In this document: positions 26,111 through 38,100 of the stretch, in pieces
Numbering within the stretch: position 1 is the first letter of the stretch
Layout: each line of letters opens with the position of its first letter
Source: Rhinopomastus cyanomelas
Taxonomy: Eukaryota > Chordata > Aves > Bucerotiformes > Rhinopomastidae
Length of the DNA stretch: 64,000 bases
NCBI GenBank assembly: GCA_013400115.1
Contig: VXBP01004622.1
Location: 854,314-918,313 of the forward strand
Direction: 5' to 3'
Made by a program: the position numbers and the translations under genes
The notes under the pieces: generated by a model
What the model saw: only the letters and a program-made list of their open reading frames with translations
What the model was told of the DNA's origin: nothing
The model's database searches: none

Positions 26111-29100
26111 ATGCACCATGTTTTTACACTGTGGAAAAACATGCATCTGTTTGGGTTTGGTTTCTCCTCACAAAGTTTAGCATTTACCTGGTTTTTGTGA
26201 CTGCTCTTCTTGAGCTGACATTTTCATGGAACCATCCATTATCATTCTTCCCTGAGTTTTAATGGTCCCTTTTTTATAAGGGAAGTTAGGATTACTTTTA
26301 GGTAAACAATGTTTTGTGTTTCTCTTTAGGTCTAACTGTAAGGTTAAAAGCCCTATCGCTGAATCTCATAATGTCTGTTTGCTGTTCCTCCCACTTGATC
26401 TTTACTATCACCTTTCAGAATAACAGTAACACCTGCAAGCTGATGCTTTTCCCCCTTTTTTTCCAGTTTTTTTGTGAGTACATTAAGCCCCACAATGTCT
26501 CAGCAGACCTTCCAGCACCAGTGACCTCCTTCTTTGTGAAAACTAATCACTCACCTTTCTCTTTCATTTTCTGTTTTTTAAGCAGATCCATGGCAAAGAC
26601 CTTTTCTGTGGATATTCGAGAGTTCAGAATACATTTAGTTGCCTTAAAACCGTGCAATGAATTATCTTGTCAAAATCTCTTTCTGCTAACATAACCAAGT
26701 TATCAGCCCAGTTTCCCCAGTACACCTGTTTGAAATTCTTTATCATGCCAGCGGGCGTTAACCGAAATACCGGCTGCTTGTGCTTTGTGGACAGAAAAGC
26801 TGGGACTGGAGGGTGGGTTCTCTCCAGAGGAATAAATATCATTCTCCAATACCTGTTCCTCCATCTCCACTACTTTGTATGCAGCATTTTTCATGCATGC
26901 CAAGGACTAGGTGTCAGCAGAATGTACCACTTGGGATCAGCTGTGTGCTGTGAGCTAGCTGAATTACTTACGAGTTGCCAGGTGAATGCTGAAAGAGCTT
27001 TGATCTTAAGAAGCCAAAGTAGGAGTTTTAGTGTTGGAGGGTTTTTTTGTTTGGGTTTTTTTGCTGTTGTTGCTGTTTCTTTTCAAGTTTCCCTAGAAAT
27101 GAAACGCTCGAAATAGTGTTGCATTACCTTTGGCTGCAGTTTCTGTTCTGTGCAGTCTTACAAGCCTGCCTAAACTGCACTGCAAAACTCAGCCTAAACA
27201 TGTACAACAAGTACGAACCATAGTTTCCACAGATTTAGTTTCATTCAATGTAGAACAGACACCACTCCAACGAAAACTAAGAGCAGCTTCACCTGCTAAC
27301 ACTAAGAACTCAAATGAGGTGACAGCAGGTGAAATTCCCCTTTGCACATATGTCCTGTAGACAGACCAAAGCAAAACCTCCAAAAGCACTTCAGTTAAAC
27401 AGCCCCTGAACTTAGTTATCTGTGGCTCTGCTGTTTCTCTACTGAACACATCACTGCTCAGTGAATCAGTCATTCAAAGGTTTTTTGTTTTAACATACTC
27501 AGCTTACGACTGTGCAAATAAGATTCCCAAATCCATTCCTCAGATCAAATAAAGGTAATTACAGAGCTTACTGTGGGCGATTCCCAGTGGGAGGGTGGGA
27601 GTGGCCACGGGTGGGGCTGCAAGGTGAATACTGTACATACACAACAGAGAAAATGGGAATGTACCACACCCATCATAAAACATGCTGCCACAGCCAGCAA
27701 CAGAAACCATTAGGGTGGATCATCATACACACCTTCTCATAAAGACAGGAAGATGGCATGAGATCCCAAGATGAACTCTCAAGTCACAGGGAGATGAGCA
27801 TGACTCACAGAGAAAATGAACGTAACACAAGTTATGAGGCTACTGGAAGATCTATGCCGTGGGTCCCCCATATTCCCCCTACATCATCTTCCCCAAATAA
27901 TAGGGCAAATTAATAGGGCAAACTGCAGAGCACATAGCTCTTAAGCTACCGATAGGTAACTCATGGGAGTAGCTTACACGAATCACTTTTACTACATGAG
28001 CACATAAACAAGGAACAGAGAGGCACCGTATTATATTGTACAGACAGTTCCTGACCCATATTACTAGCAGCATCATTCAGTGGTTCTCGCGTGCTTTGTA
28101 ACATCCATCCCTCTCATCTCTTAGCACTTTAATGAACTCTAAAATATTAGATTGTATGAAATAGTGTGGATGGCCCACGGACACTTTGGAAACCAGGAAC
28201 TAGGGCAGCCATAGCAGGAGGAAAAGGAAAGCACAGGAACAGCAAAAGAAGTAAGTGACACAGACTTGCATTGCAGGGAGAGGAAAGGGAAAAGGATGGA
28301 TATAAAGGAATACTTAGAGAGAGACAACCTACATAATGACAGGAGGAAGGGATACTGAAGGGAACAGCAGATCATGCAAAACAGAACTGCAAAAATATAA
28401 GAGTGAAGCACCGATGCAGGGATCGTGAGGATTATTGGAGAAGCGTAAAGTGCCCATCCCCAGTATACTTTTCCAGCAGTTCAAGAATGTTTGAGTCATT
28501 CAACTCAATGGCTAGAGCTGCTGTGTCTTCCTAGGATATTTTTTACACATCACGTGATTGTACTGATAGCTCTACTACACTTGTTGCACGCATATGTTGC
28601 CACTTCCCAAGATCTGCTGCAGTGTAAAACTGTGCTCTGAATTCAGCACGCGGAGTTCAGTTATGCACTTGCTGTGATCAGCCCGTGAATGTACAACGCC
28701 GTTATCTCTGGTGCTGGTTTGACTTGCCAACCAAGTTGGTTATTCATGAAAGAATCACGTAGTTTCTGTATCATATTAACTACTTCAGCTCTTGGAACGG
28801 TGTCTGACTTCATGCTTAAATGCCTAGTAAAAACCAATGAAATGTCATACTCCTCATTCAGGAAACAGCAAATAATCCATCCACAAAACAGAACAGAGTA
28901 TGCAAAGCGGGTTCTGCAAATGCAATCCAAGCTGAACAGCTGGTAGAAAGAGGGAGAATCTTCTCTTATTAGGTTAACTGGTACATCTGGAAAGATGCAT
29001 TCATGTTTATGATGATGTGGAAAAAGGTGCAGGGAAAACTAACTCAAAAGGACAAACTAATTCTCCTTCCCTAGATGAATTTTTTCATGCTTGTTTTGTC

Positions 29101-30126
29101 TTCAATGCTGAGCTTCCTTTCTGCTGAAGTTAATTATCTTTAACACCTTTGAGGGACTTTTCTGTGGCAAGAGCTTCCCAGATGATGTGTCTGCTCAGTC
29201 TACAAGAAATACAGAAGTTCCTATAGGATTATTTTAGCCATTCTGCATGAATTTCTGACATATTTGCTATTTATCAATACTTGAGCATTATAGAGCAAAC
29301 ACATACGTGACATAAAGAGGATATACAGTGAGGCTGAGGGAAAACCCTATTATCTGCTTTTCTCTTTTGAGTGAATTGCTGTGTACTGGCAGAAGAGCTG
29401 CAGATGTAGTATTTTCTAAATGTGTTGCTGTAGCAGATTAAAAACCTGCTGCAAACACTCCCCTTTTCTCTCCACCTACCAGGAAGCAGCTGGATGTTCT
29501 AGAGCTCCTAAACACTCCTGCTTGAGAGCACATCTGGACAGGGTGGCAATTATCCCAAGTTTCTACACAGCACACAGTGATCACTTGGTATTCAGCCTTG
29601 CCTGCAGGTAGTCCTTAATGAAAAGAAAGAAATCTTGAGAACTCCAGAATGATGTCTCAAAAAATAAGGCATCTTCTCTTATGTGAATTCGGTACATTGA
29701 TGTAGGTGACCCAAAATTTTGGTAGAGTTCTTAATGGCTGTGATACCAGAGAGCACTATGTTGTCTATCGCTTCTAAATTTCTCAGGGAATTACTAGATC
29801 CAGGCTGCTACTTCATCATTCTTCCATCTGTCATTACCCTTTCTGCTGTTTCACAATGGTGCCATGTTTCTAGCACCCAATTCTCTTCAGTAACATTGTC
29901 TTAATGCACAATCTTAATTGGGCATGGATGTCATTCATCCATTCACTTTCTCTCAAATCTCTAATGAAAATAATGAGAATAATTAGAGTAAACCCTGAAG
30001 TAGCCCCCCCTTGCCCTGTTTACATTTATCTAATTAAATTCATTGTTATTCTCAACAAGTCTCAAACCCAAATTCTTAAATAATTATTCCACAATCAGAT
30101 CTACTTGAGTAGAAACAACACTTGAC

Positions 30127-30486
30127 CTCATTAATGTTTATAAATACATGAAAGATGGGTGTCAGGAGGATGGAGCCAGGCTTTTCTCAGTGTCATCTAA
30201 TGATAGGACAAGGGGCAATGGGTCAGCTGGAACACAGGAGATATGAGAACAGGAGATATGATGGAACACATCAATATGAGAAGGAACTTCTTCACAGTCA
30301 GGGTGACAGAGCACTGGAAGGGAGTGCCCAGGGAGATTGTGGAGTCATCTTCTCTGGAGGTGTTTAAAACACCCCTGGATATGTGTTTCTGTGCAACTGG
30401 ATCTAGGTGATCCTGCTGTGGCAGAGGAATTGGACTGGATGACCTTTGGAGGTCCCTTCCAATCCCTAATATTCTGTGATTCTGTG
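30127..30486 (+). mobile_element. CR1 LINE 3' fragment with internal duplication
   Basis: Full CR1 3' UTR to the tail TTCTGTGATTCTGTGGA. About 30 bp around 30230-30265 is duplicated (AACAGGAGATATGA twice), absent from the other copies here. Confidence 0.92.
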
Positions 30487-31430
30487 GAGTTACCTACACG
30501 TAAACTTGTTTGATTCTATGAGTCAATGTTGTAACATCCAGATTTTCTCTATCACTCTTAGAACAGCCTGATTCACAAGGAGAGGTGTAGTATCAGGCTT
30601 AACACAATTGTAACCAGACCCTCTTTCCTCCTTGACAATCACAGCTTAGAGGGTACCAAACAGATCCTTTGTAACAGGGTGCAGAAAGTGTCTCATGGCT
30701 GCAAAGTTCCTTTGTCTATACTTAAAAATATCACTGCTTTTGCCCTGGTGAATTAAGCTTATTTTCCACTAAAAATGCAGCAGTTACTTGCAGAGAGAGC
30801 TAAATGTGGGCAGGAATCACCAGCTAACCATGGGAGAACTGAGATCTGAAGCCTTGAATAAGAAAGCAAAGCCTCCAGAGTTAAACAAAGAACTCACAGA
30901 CAAATCTAAATTCAGGAGAAAATACAATCCTTACAAGCTCTGTAAAAGCAATTCAAGTAGCCTCTAATCGAGGTCCTATACACATTATAAAGAGAAGGAA
31001 GAAAGTAGTAAGAAACTGGTGTGGCACAGAGTTTAGTGCTGTGCAGATTGAAATCCTGTTCCTGAAAATGTCTTCTAAAAATAGGGAAGCCTTAGTGACA
31101 CAAGCATTTGAGCTCAGCAAAGCAATCATCACCAACCATGATCCAACACAACCTTTAGTGTCAACCTGTCAGGAGTAAGTTTAGAAAGAAGCTCTTGCAT
31201 TCATCATTAGGCACAAAGATTTATGATTCTCATTAATAATTCCTTTTCTTCTGGAAGTTTCCCATATAAATAATGGCATGGAGAAATACTCCTGTATGCA
31301 AGACAATTTCAGAACATTTTGGTCAATTCTACAGTATTTGGAACTCAGGAGGCTGATTTTTAAGTATTAACTGAAAAGCAGGATTCAAACGGCTTCTCTG
31401 ACTCCTGTCTCAAAAAAGACTCCATTAATT

Positions 31431-31912
31431 CACAGAATCATAGAATCATTAGGGATTGGAAGGGACCTTGAAAGATCATCTAGTCCAATCCCCCTGACAC
31501 AGCAGGATCACCTAGATCCAGTAGCACAGAAACACATATCCAGGGGTGTTTTAAACACCTCCAGAGAAGATGACTCCACAATCTCCTTGGGCAGCCTGTT
31601 CCAGTGCTCTGTCACCCTCACTATGAAGAAGTTCCTTCTGATATTTGTATGGAACCCCCTCTGTTCCAGCTAACACCCATTGTCCCTTGTCCTATCATTA
31701 GATGACACCAAGAAGAGCCTGGCTCCATCCTCCTGACACCCACCATTCACATATTTATAAACATTAATAAGGTCACCGCTCAGTCTCCAAGCTTGGTTTC
31801 TCCAAGCTAAAGAGACCAGCTCCCTCAGCCTGTCTTCATAAGGGAGGTGTTCTACTTCCTTCATCATCTCCGTGGCTCTGCGCTGGACTCTCTCCAGCAG
31901 TCCTGTTTCTTG
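31431..31912 (-). mobile_element. CR1 LINE 3' fragment
   Basis: Reverse copy, about 480 bp, from the octamer tail through the 3' UTR into the end of ORF2 (EHLPYEDRLRELVSL in reverse frame). It shares about 300 bp of high similarity with the copies at 30127 and 62048. Confidence 0.93.
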
Positions 31913-34900
31913 TATTGGAAAACATCAGTGTGATTTGAGAGGAAAATGATTTAGTGTTTTGGGGAGGGGGCATTGAAGAGAGTAGCTCACAGAAGCCAGT
32001 GTCAAGCAAGGATCAGTGAGCTGCCTGGGGCATGCATGCAGAATGAATTATGAATTGGGGAGCATCCAAACACACCTTCTCTCCTGAAAACTGATCTCAG
32101 CTCCAAGGGCTGGAGAGGGCACTTACAGTAACATACAGTGCTGACAGCAGTTCGGATTGCTTGGACAACCCAGTACCCAGCTCTGGTGAAGTGTATCACT
32201 GGCATGATGCCCCCCAATAGCCTGAAACGAGACAAAACCAATAATTGTTTCAACTGTGGATTGCTGCCACGGGACTCCAGTCATGCAGAGCTAATAGATC
32301 AGCTGCTGCTACCGTGCTTATCCAAATGCTCAGCTGAGGTTACAGTTTCTCACTACTTCCTTTTTTTTTTAACATAGTTACCTTACTAGAGGAGTTTAGG
32401 ATTGTCACGCAACATTTACAACGGTAAAAATGACATGGGCTGGGGAGAAATGGTTCCAGCTACATCTGGGATAATCTGATACTCTTGCCTAAATCAAAGC
32501 ATCATTGTTTTCTGTAACACGTCCTATATCTAAGCTCCCCACAATTTCCTTAAGCTCTCTGTCTCCCAGGAACACTTTGCCATAAATGATTTATTGTAAT
32601 CCTGATTATTGACAACCTCCACTGACTGTAATGTCTTCTCTCTTAAAGAAGATTTATCAGTGAGTGATTAGTTCCTGCTCAAACCTGCATTAAAGATGCA
32701 AAGTGGGGTTTGGATTTTATTATAGAACAAATATTTTGTAGAAAGAAATACAAAATAAAATTAGTGTCTCTAAGTGACATTTTGCAAACAAAACCAGAGA
32801 TTGAAAGAACAGGAAAGATGTTTCAGTATGTTAATTTGGCAGTTTCCACTTCTCTGCAATCTTAGCCTGCTGGGAGACAGATCAGAGACAGTAAATCTGC
32901 AAATGGCTTTTGGAGTGAGAGGTCTTTGACTCCAAGAAAAGAATTAGAAAGTCAGAAGCACACAGCCAGAGGTTTTTCTCTCACAGCAAGATGTATCCAC
33001 AGCATGTGCCACTTCTAGGATAACTTGAGAGGCGGTTATTAGTGAGCTGCAGGAGAATGGTGCCAGTCTCAAGGTGAGAACTGAAAACACCACTGTGATC
33101 AAAGACTTGAGATTGTTCCCTGTATAGGAGATCCCTCTGACGGGGATTCTTGACAAGGGTATTAAATAGTAATAACCACTGTTTTAGCATGAGGCTGCTT
33201 TTTGTGTAACAGTCAGTAAAACACTTTCACTACATGGAGGGGAGCAATTATTGTAATATTAAAATGTCAGTAAGACTCCTCCTTTCCTGCCAGCCTCCAC
33301 GAGACAGCAAAATAAAATCCATAAACAGAACATGGCAAAAGACATAGAACGGAAGGGACTGTAGAATTTTGGAGTTCTTTGACCTTTTGTATTGCCTGTC
33401 CAAATAGCCATTCCATATTCACTTCATTTTCAGAAGAGAAGTCTGATTGCCCTCAGTAAGCAAAGCCAGACCTTTGTGACCTGTTGAATTAACCCTGTTG
33501 TTTTTATCTAGTTCTGTCACAAATCTTAAAGGTAAACATAATGAGAACAGAAAAGCTTCATGCATTATTATACTGTGCAATCATAGCTTTTTGATTGACT
33601 TGTTTTATGATTTTCATGAAATCAAGCTCCTTATTTTCTTTATTTGTCAAATGTCTCTTGCAAGGAAAGTCAAAGGGCAGGACTTGTAACCATACAAAAG
33701 CTTTTAATAAAATTCTAATGCTTAAACCACAAATTAGGCAGCTGGGTTCAAAAATTGCAGTATGAAAGAGAGGTCAGACACTGCTTTGTATAACCTGAAG
33801 TTAAGTGGGAAACCAGCACTAAGAGGCAGAGAGTGTGGAACACTTGCAAATACACACTCTTTCAAAATGAGCATCAGCTAGAAGAGTATCTCCTCATCAG
33901 CCTCCAGTTAAGCTACAGGGAGAAAAGTCTCCACCCAAGACATTTCTGACTTTATTTAACATCATTTGTTCCCGATACACTACTATAGATCTTGCCCTTA
34001 ATTTCCAAGCTCCATTGTGCTTTATCCTCTCGAGCAGTGCAGCCTTACTCATCATAAATATGTGTTTCTCTTTGAATTACAAAGGCAAAAAAAGGTTTTC
34101 TATAGTTTCAGGTGATCCAGCTTTGTTAACCAAACCTAAAAACCCCCTTAGTTATTTACCTAACAGCTATTTGAACACGTGGCAAAGCCTGTGCTAATTA
34201 ACTCTTGAAGCAAGTGGCCTTTACTCCCCCTGAACTTGTACTGTTAAACTATGAACCAAGACATCTTTATGTAGCTACATACTTGGCAAAGGGTTATGTG
34301 TGTGGTATAAGAAAAGGATGCAAGTTCTGCTTTTGCAGTTTTCCTGTACAGTTAAAATGAACAAGGACTGGGGGAAAAGTCATGGTAGAAAATAAAACAC
34401 TAGAAAATTATATGTATTTTTCTTAAACCAAGAAACACCATCAGATAGGTCTCACATACCCAAAGATCAAAGATTGGGAACTTCAGAGGAGGAACAACTA
34501 ACAAAAATAGGGATGGAATGATGAAGTTATTTACATATCTCAGATGCATTTAATAATGCAAAAGAGAATGAAAAGGCAGGAGGGATTGGTACTAATAAAA
34601 AAGCAAAAGCAAAAATAAATCTGTAGTAACCATCAGTCCTGGTACAAAACCCCCTTTGATTCAATATAGTCACACTGAAAGCAACTAGAGTGTATTTGTA
34701 TTACAAGTTCTCAATAAAGCAATATTGCTACATCTGCATAACCCCACAACAATACAGTTTCATTAACTTAAAAAACCTACAGACAAAAAAAAACCCCTTA
34801 TTTTTATAAAAATTGTGTGGTAAATCCATATAACCTTCCTATCACTTCTTCACTGTATTTGCACTTCCAGAATATCTGAGCTAAAAATGTAAATTTAACT

Positions 34901-35038
34901 GTATTAGGAACTCTTCTGGGTGGCTTATGGTCCAGCTGCATATCTAACACTGCTTAGTCATCGGCACAAAACAGAATGGTTTCTTTTGCAGTTTCAGTTT
35001 TAGAAAATATTGATTGTCATTTCATTTTATCATAACAG
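31913..35038. other. Non-coding DNA directly upstream of FOXN1 coding exon 1
   Basis: Unique sequence ending at the acceptor for coding exon 1. It holds an exon-like minus-strand stretch at 32127-32221 but no recognised gene. Proximal regulatory elements of FOXN1 could lie here; none can be named. Confidence 0.6.
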
Positions 35039-35064
35039 GATTCCTATCTGACGTGGATTTGGGA

Positions 35065-35184
35065 ATGGTTTCACTACTCCAAGATCAATCCAATATTAAA
35101 TTTTCTTCTTCGGACACTCTGGAAAGGGACCAACAAGACCTCATGAAGACACATGGGGATTCAGTATCCCCAGTTCAGCAAACG
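35065..35184 (+). CDS. FOXN1: FOXN1 coding exon 1 (start codon)
   Basis: Encodes residues 1-40, beginning MVSLLQDQ. The human protein also begins MVSL, which fixes this ATG as the start. Context is good for initiation (G at -3, G at +4). The exon opens at an AG acceptor (35037-35038), so 35039-35064 is 26 nt of 5' UTR spliced from an upstream exon. No in-frame stop lies between the acceptor and the ATG, so the start rests on homology. The donor is g|GTAAGA at 35185 and the exon ends in phase 0. Confidence 0.92.
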
Positions 35185-38100
35185 GTAAGATGACCCAGTT
35201 GTGTTCTCTTTCCTCAGAGACACAACCTCAGATACAGCATTTCTAAACTGAATCTAAACTATACTAAATCTCATCATCTTAACTGGTAACAAAGCAAATG
35301 CTGAAAGCTATTCTTGAAGAGCAGAAATCTGAGCTACTCTTAAGCTCCATGCTAAATTTCCTGTTCAATTGCTTTAAAAATCCTATTACTGTAAAAACAA
35401 AACAGGCATCCATCTAGTTACTAATCCAGGAAAAAAGCCACATTTAACTTCATTTTATCCTGTTTCTAAAATAGAAATAAATAAAATAAGACAAACAAAT
35501 ACATCAGAACCCTTTTGTCTACTCCATCCCAGAACAAGATACATTCAAGCACTTCAGAATTCCTCGAGACAACTTTTTAAATAAAATAATCTCTCATGTT
35601 GCCTGTATCTTCATCAGCTTTCCTACCAAAAGCACAATTGAGAAAACAGGGGTTTCATCAAACAGCAGCAAAATAACCATTGTCAGACTGGCATTATGAA
35701 AAACACAAGTAGATAATGGACAGAAATGCTATTCTAGAGCTTTCTAGAGCATAGGGTTGGGTTTTTTTAGTTCTTATTCAGCAGAAGATATAATAAATAC
35801 AGGTATCAGGACTATAGAGGAGAGTGAGGAAGTAAGAATCAAGTTACAAACTGAGCACATCTGTGTTCATGTGAGAAGCCAGAAGTATCATGGGATCAGA
35901 ATTGTTTTCTGCAGGAATCCCTGACAGAACAAAATAATAGCTTTGACACACAGACCCATGTGCCAGTGAATGACAATGCTGTGCCATGTTCCCCTCCACA
36001 GAAAGCACTGGCTTCTGCAGCAACTTCCTTCTGGGACTTCTTGAAATCTGTTTCTTCCAGGAAAGCAGATATTCCTTTTCCTGTTCTCCTAAAAAAACTG
36101 ACTTGGATTTGGAGGGGGAAGAAGGAAAAAGACCCTCTTGATAAGCTGGTCTGGTTTCTTGTTTACACAGAACATTATAGTCTTCACTGAACACAATAAC
36201 CTGCTCTTGACTTAAGCACTTGTCTTCTCAACAGGCATCCAAGTTGTTACTCATCCTTGATGTCAGGGAAAATATGCATAATGCCTAAGCTGGATGTGCT
36301 CAGCTTCAGAATCCAGACACTGGTTCTTCTTAAGCCTTTCTCTCCTAGATTAAAGAGCACTTTAGTAGCTGTTATTTTCTTTTTGCTAAAGTGCAAAAGG
36401 GAAGGGAGGAGATGAGACAGGAAGAAGGATAAAATGTTTGCCTAGAGCCTACCTGTCTCACAGAATGAGTGTGGCTGTTAATGAAAGGAAGTGATGTAAC
36501 CAGCAACATATCTGGCAGCTTGTAACACCATCAGAGAAAGAGATCAAGCTTATTTGACTAAACTTGTGTATGACAAGACTTGCGCTTATCATATTCCTGT
36601 CATTTAATCTTTCATCACTTGATGGTTCAACATCTTTTCCCTGAAATTGTCAGACCAACTAGTCCCGAGTTACCCAAGATCTCTTGTTCTTCCCAGATAG
36701 CTGAGTCTTCTTGATGCTTTCATTAATTTACTTGTGAACGATTTTGGATACCGAGCAGCCAGAAACTCTTTCAGCTCTTTTAGGGCTCTCTGTGTTAAGG
36801 TGGCTAGGACTAGTAATTTTACACTTCTCATCAGCTGCGTATTTTAAATGTAGGGTTTTTCTGTAAATATTTGCTTATACTAATCCTTAACAAATGCCAA
36901 TAATCCATTGCAGGATAATCCCAGTTATGGCTGCCAACCATATGAGTCAGACGGCAGGACAGAAAGGAAGAGTTCAGAGTCTTCTCACAGCCCCAGCCCT
37001 GCATCTCCAGCCCAGGATCAAATTCACGGGAGATACCCCATAAGCCAAGGAATTCACTGTGGCAAGAACAAGTTTAAAGCATCTTTCAGCACTGAGAAAT
37101 TCAGACGGTACAGTTACGAGGAAAGTACTGTAGGAAACTATGACAGGTTTCTCAAAAGCAGCAGAAACCCCTTTCACCCCTACAAGAGGCAGATCAGCGA
37201 AGATGTCTTCCAGGAAGCACATCAAGCCCTCCCACCAGACGGTTCACCCTTCAAAAATGCCAGAAGCATCAATGGTTTCGAGGGTCTACCAGGATCTGCA
37301 GGTCCTGACGAGTCAGAGTCATTTCCTACACATATTCCAAACATCTCCACAGAGCAACCATGGTGTAACAGCCTCCAATACAGCACCATGGGTCAAGATC
37401 ACAGTTCACAAGTTATGGTCAGTATTACTTCTAATTTTTTCCTGTTTTGACTAGCATAAGTGTTATTTTGGAATTATTTTCTTATATCTTAAAGTGACTA
37501 CTTTGACATTTAGTCTCTTGTTAAGTTGCAAGTTAGAGCTCAAGATAGACATACATATTTATTTGTGACATTCTCTAAATTTATCTGTCAAAGTTGTCTA
37601 TTTGATGGCCTTTCCCTACTGAAAAAACAATCCTCAGGAAGGTGCACAAGAATTAATTATTTTCTATTACACACAATACGTGAATCCTAAGTACCCACAT
37701 TCCTCTGACAACAGGTTCTGCATCAATAGTTGTCATCAACTAGTGTTTTTAAAGGACAAAGTTTCACAAAACAGTATTTTTCAAGCATGAAGATGCATAT
37801 CAGATTTGTTATAACACCTCAGCTGATCTACATTTTTCTCAACATAAAGGGAAGAGAAACTCTAAGACACCAGTACTATTTAAACTTAAGTCTAAGAGCA
37901 GTTTATGGCATGTGTAAAGAGAGCTGGGCTAATTCCATACTGCATAGAGGCAGCTGCCTATTTAGGGCATCAGAGAGAGCCCTGAAAAGCAATGGAAATT
38001 ACCCTCCAGTATCCCCCCAAGGTGTACCTCACATCTAAAGTGTAAAGTGCATCTTCATAACATAGTGCAGACAAAAACAATGACTACATCTACCAGGAGA

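Larger units (their letters stand above)
15540..30126. other. Non-coding DNA, possibly part of FOXN1 intron 1
   Basis: Apart from the CR1 and ancient LINE remnants listed, I see only unique AT-rich sequence. If the noncoding exon at about 15.5 kb is real, this is the first intron. Frames of 114-149 codons (for example 26667-27116) match nothing I recognise. Confidence 0.6.

Noticed and set aside
26667..27116. 149-codon plus-strand open frame
   Set aside because: No recognisable protein; ends in a T-rich low-complexity tract; overlaps another open frame on the opposite strand, as chance frames do.
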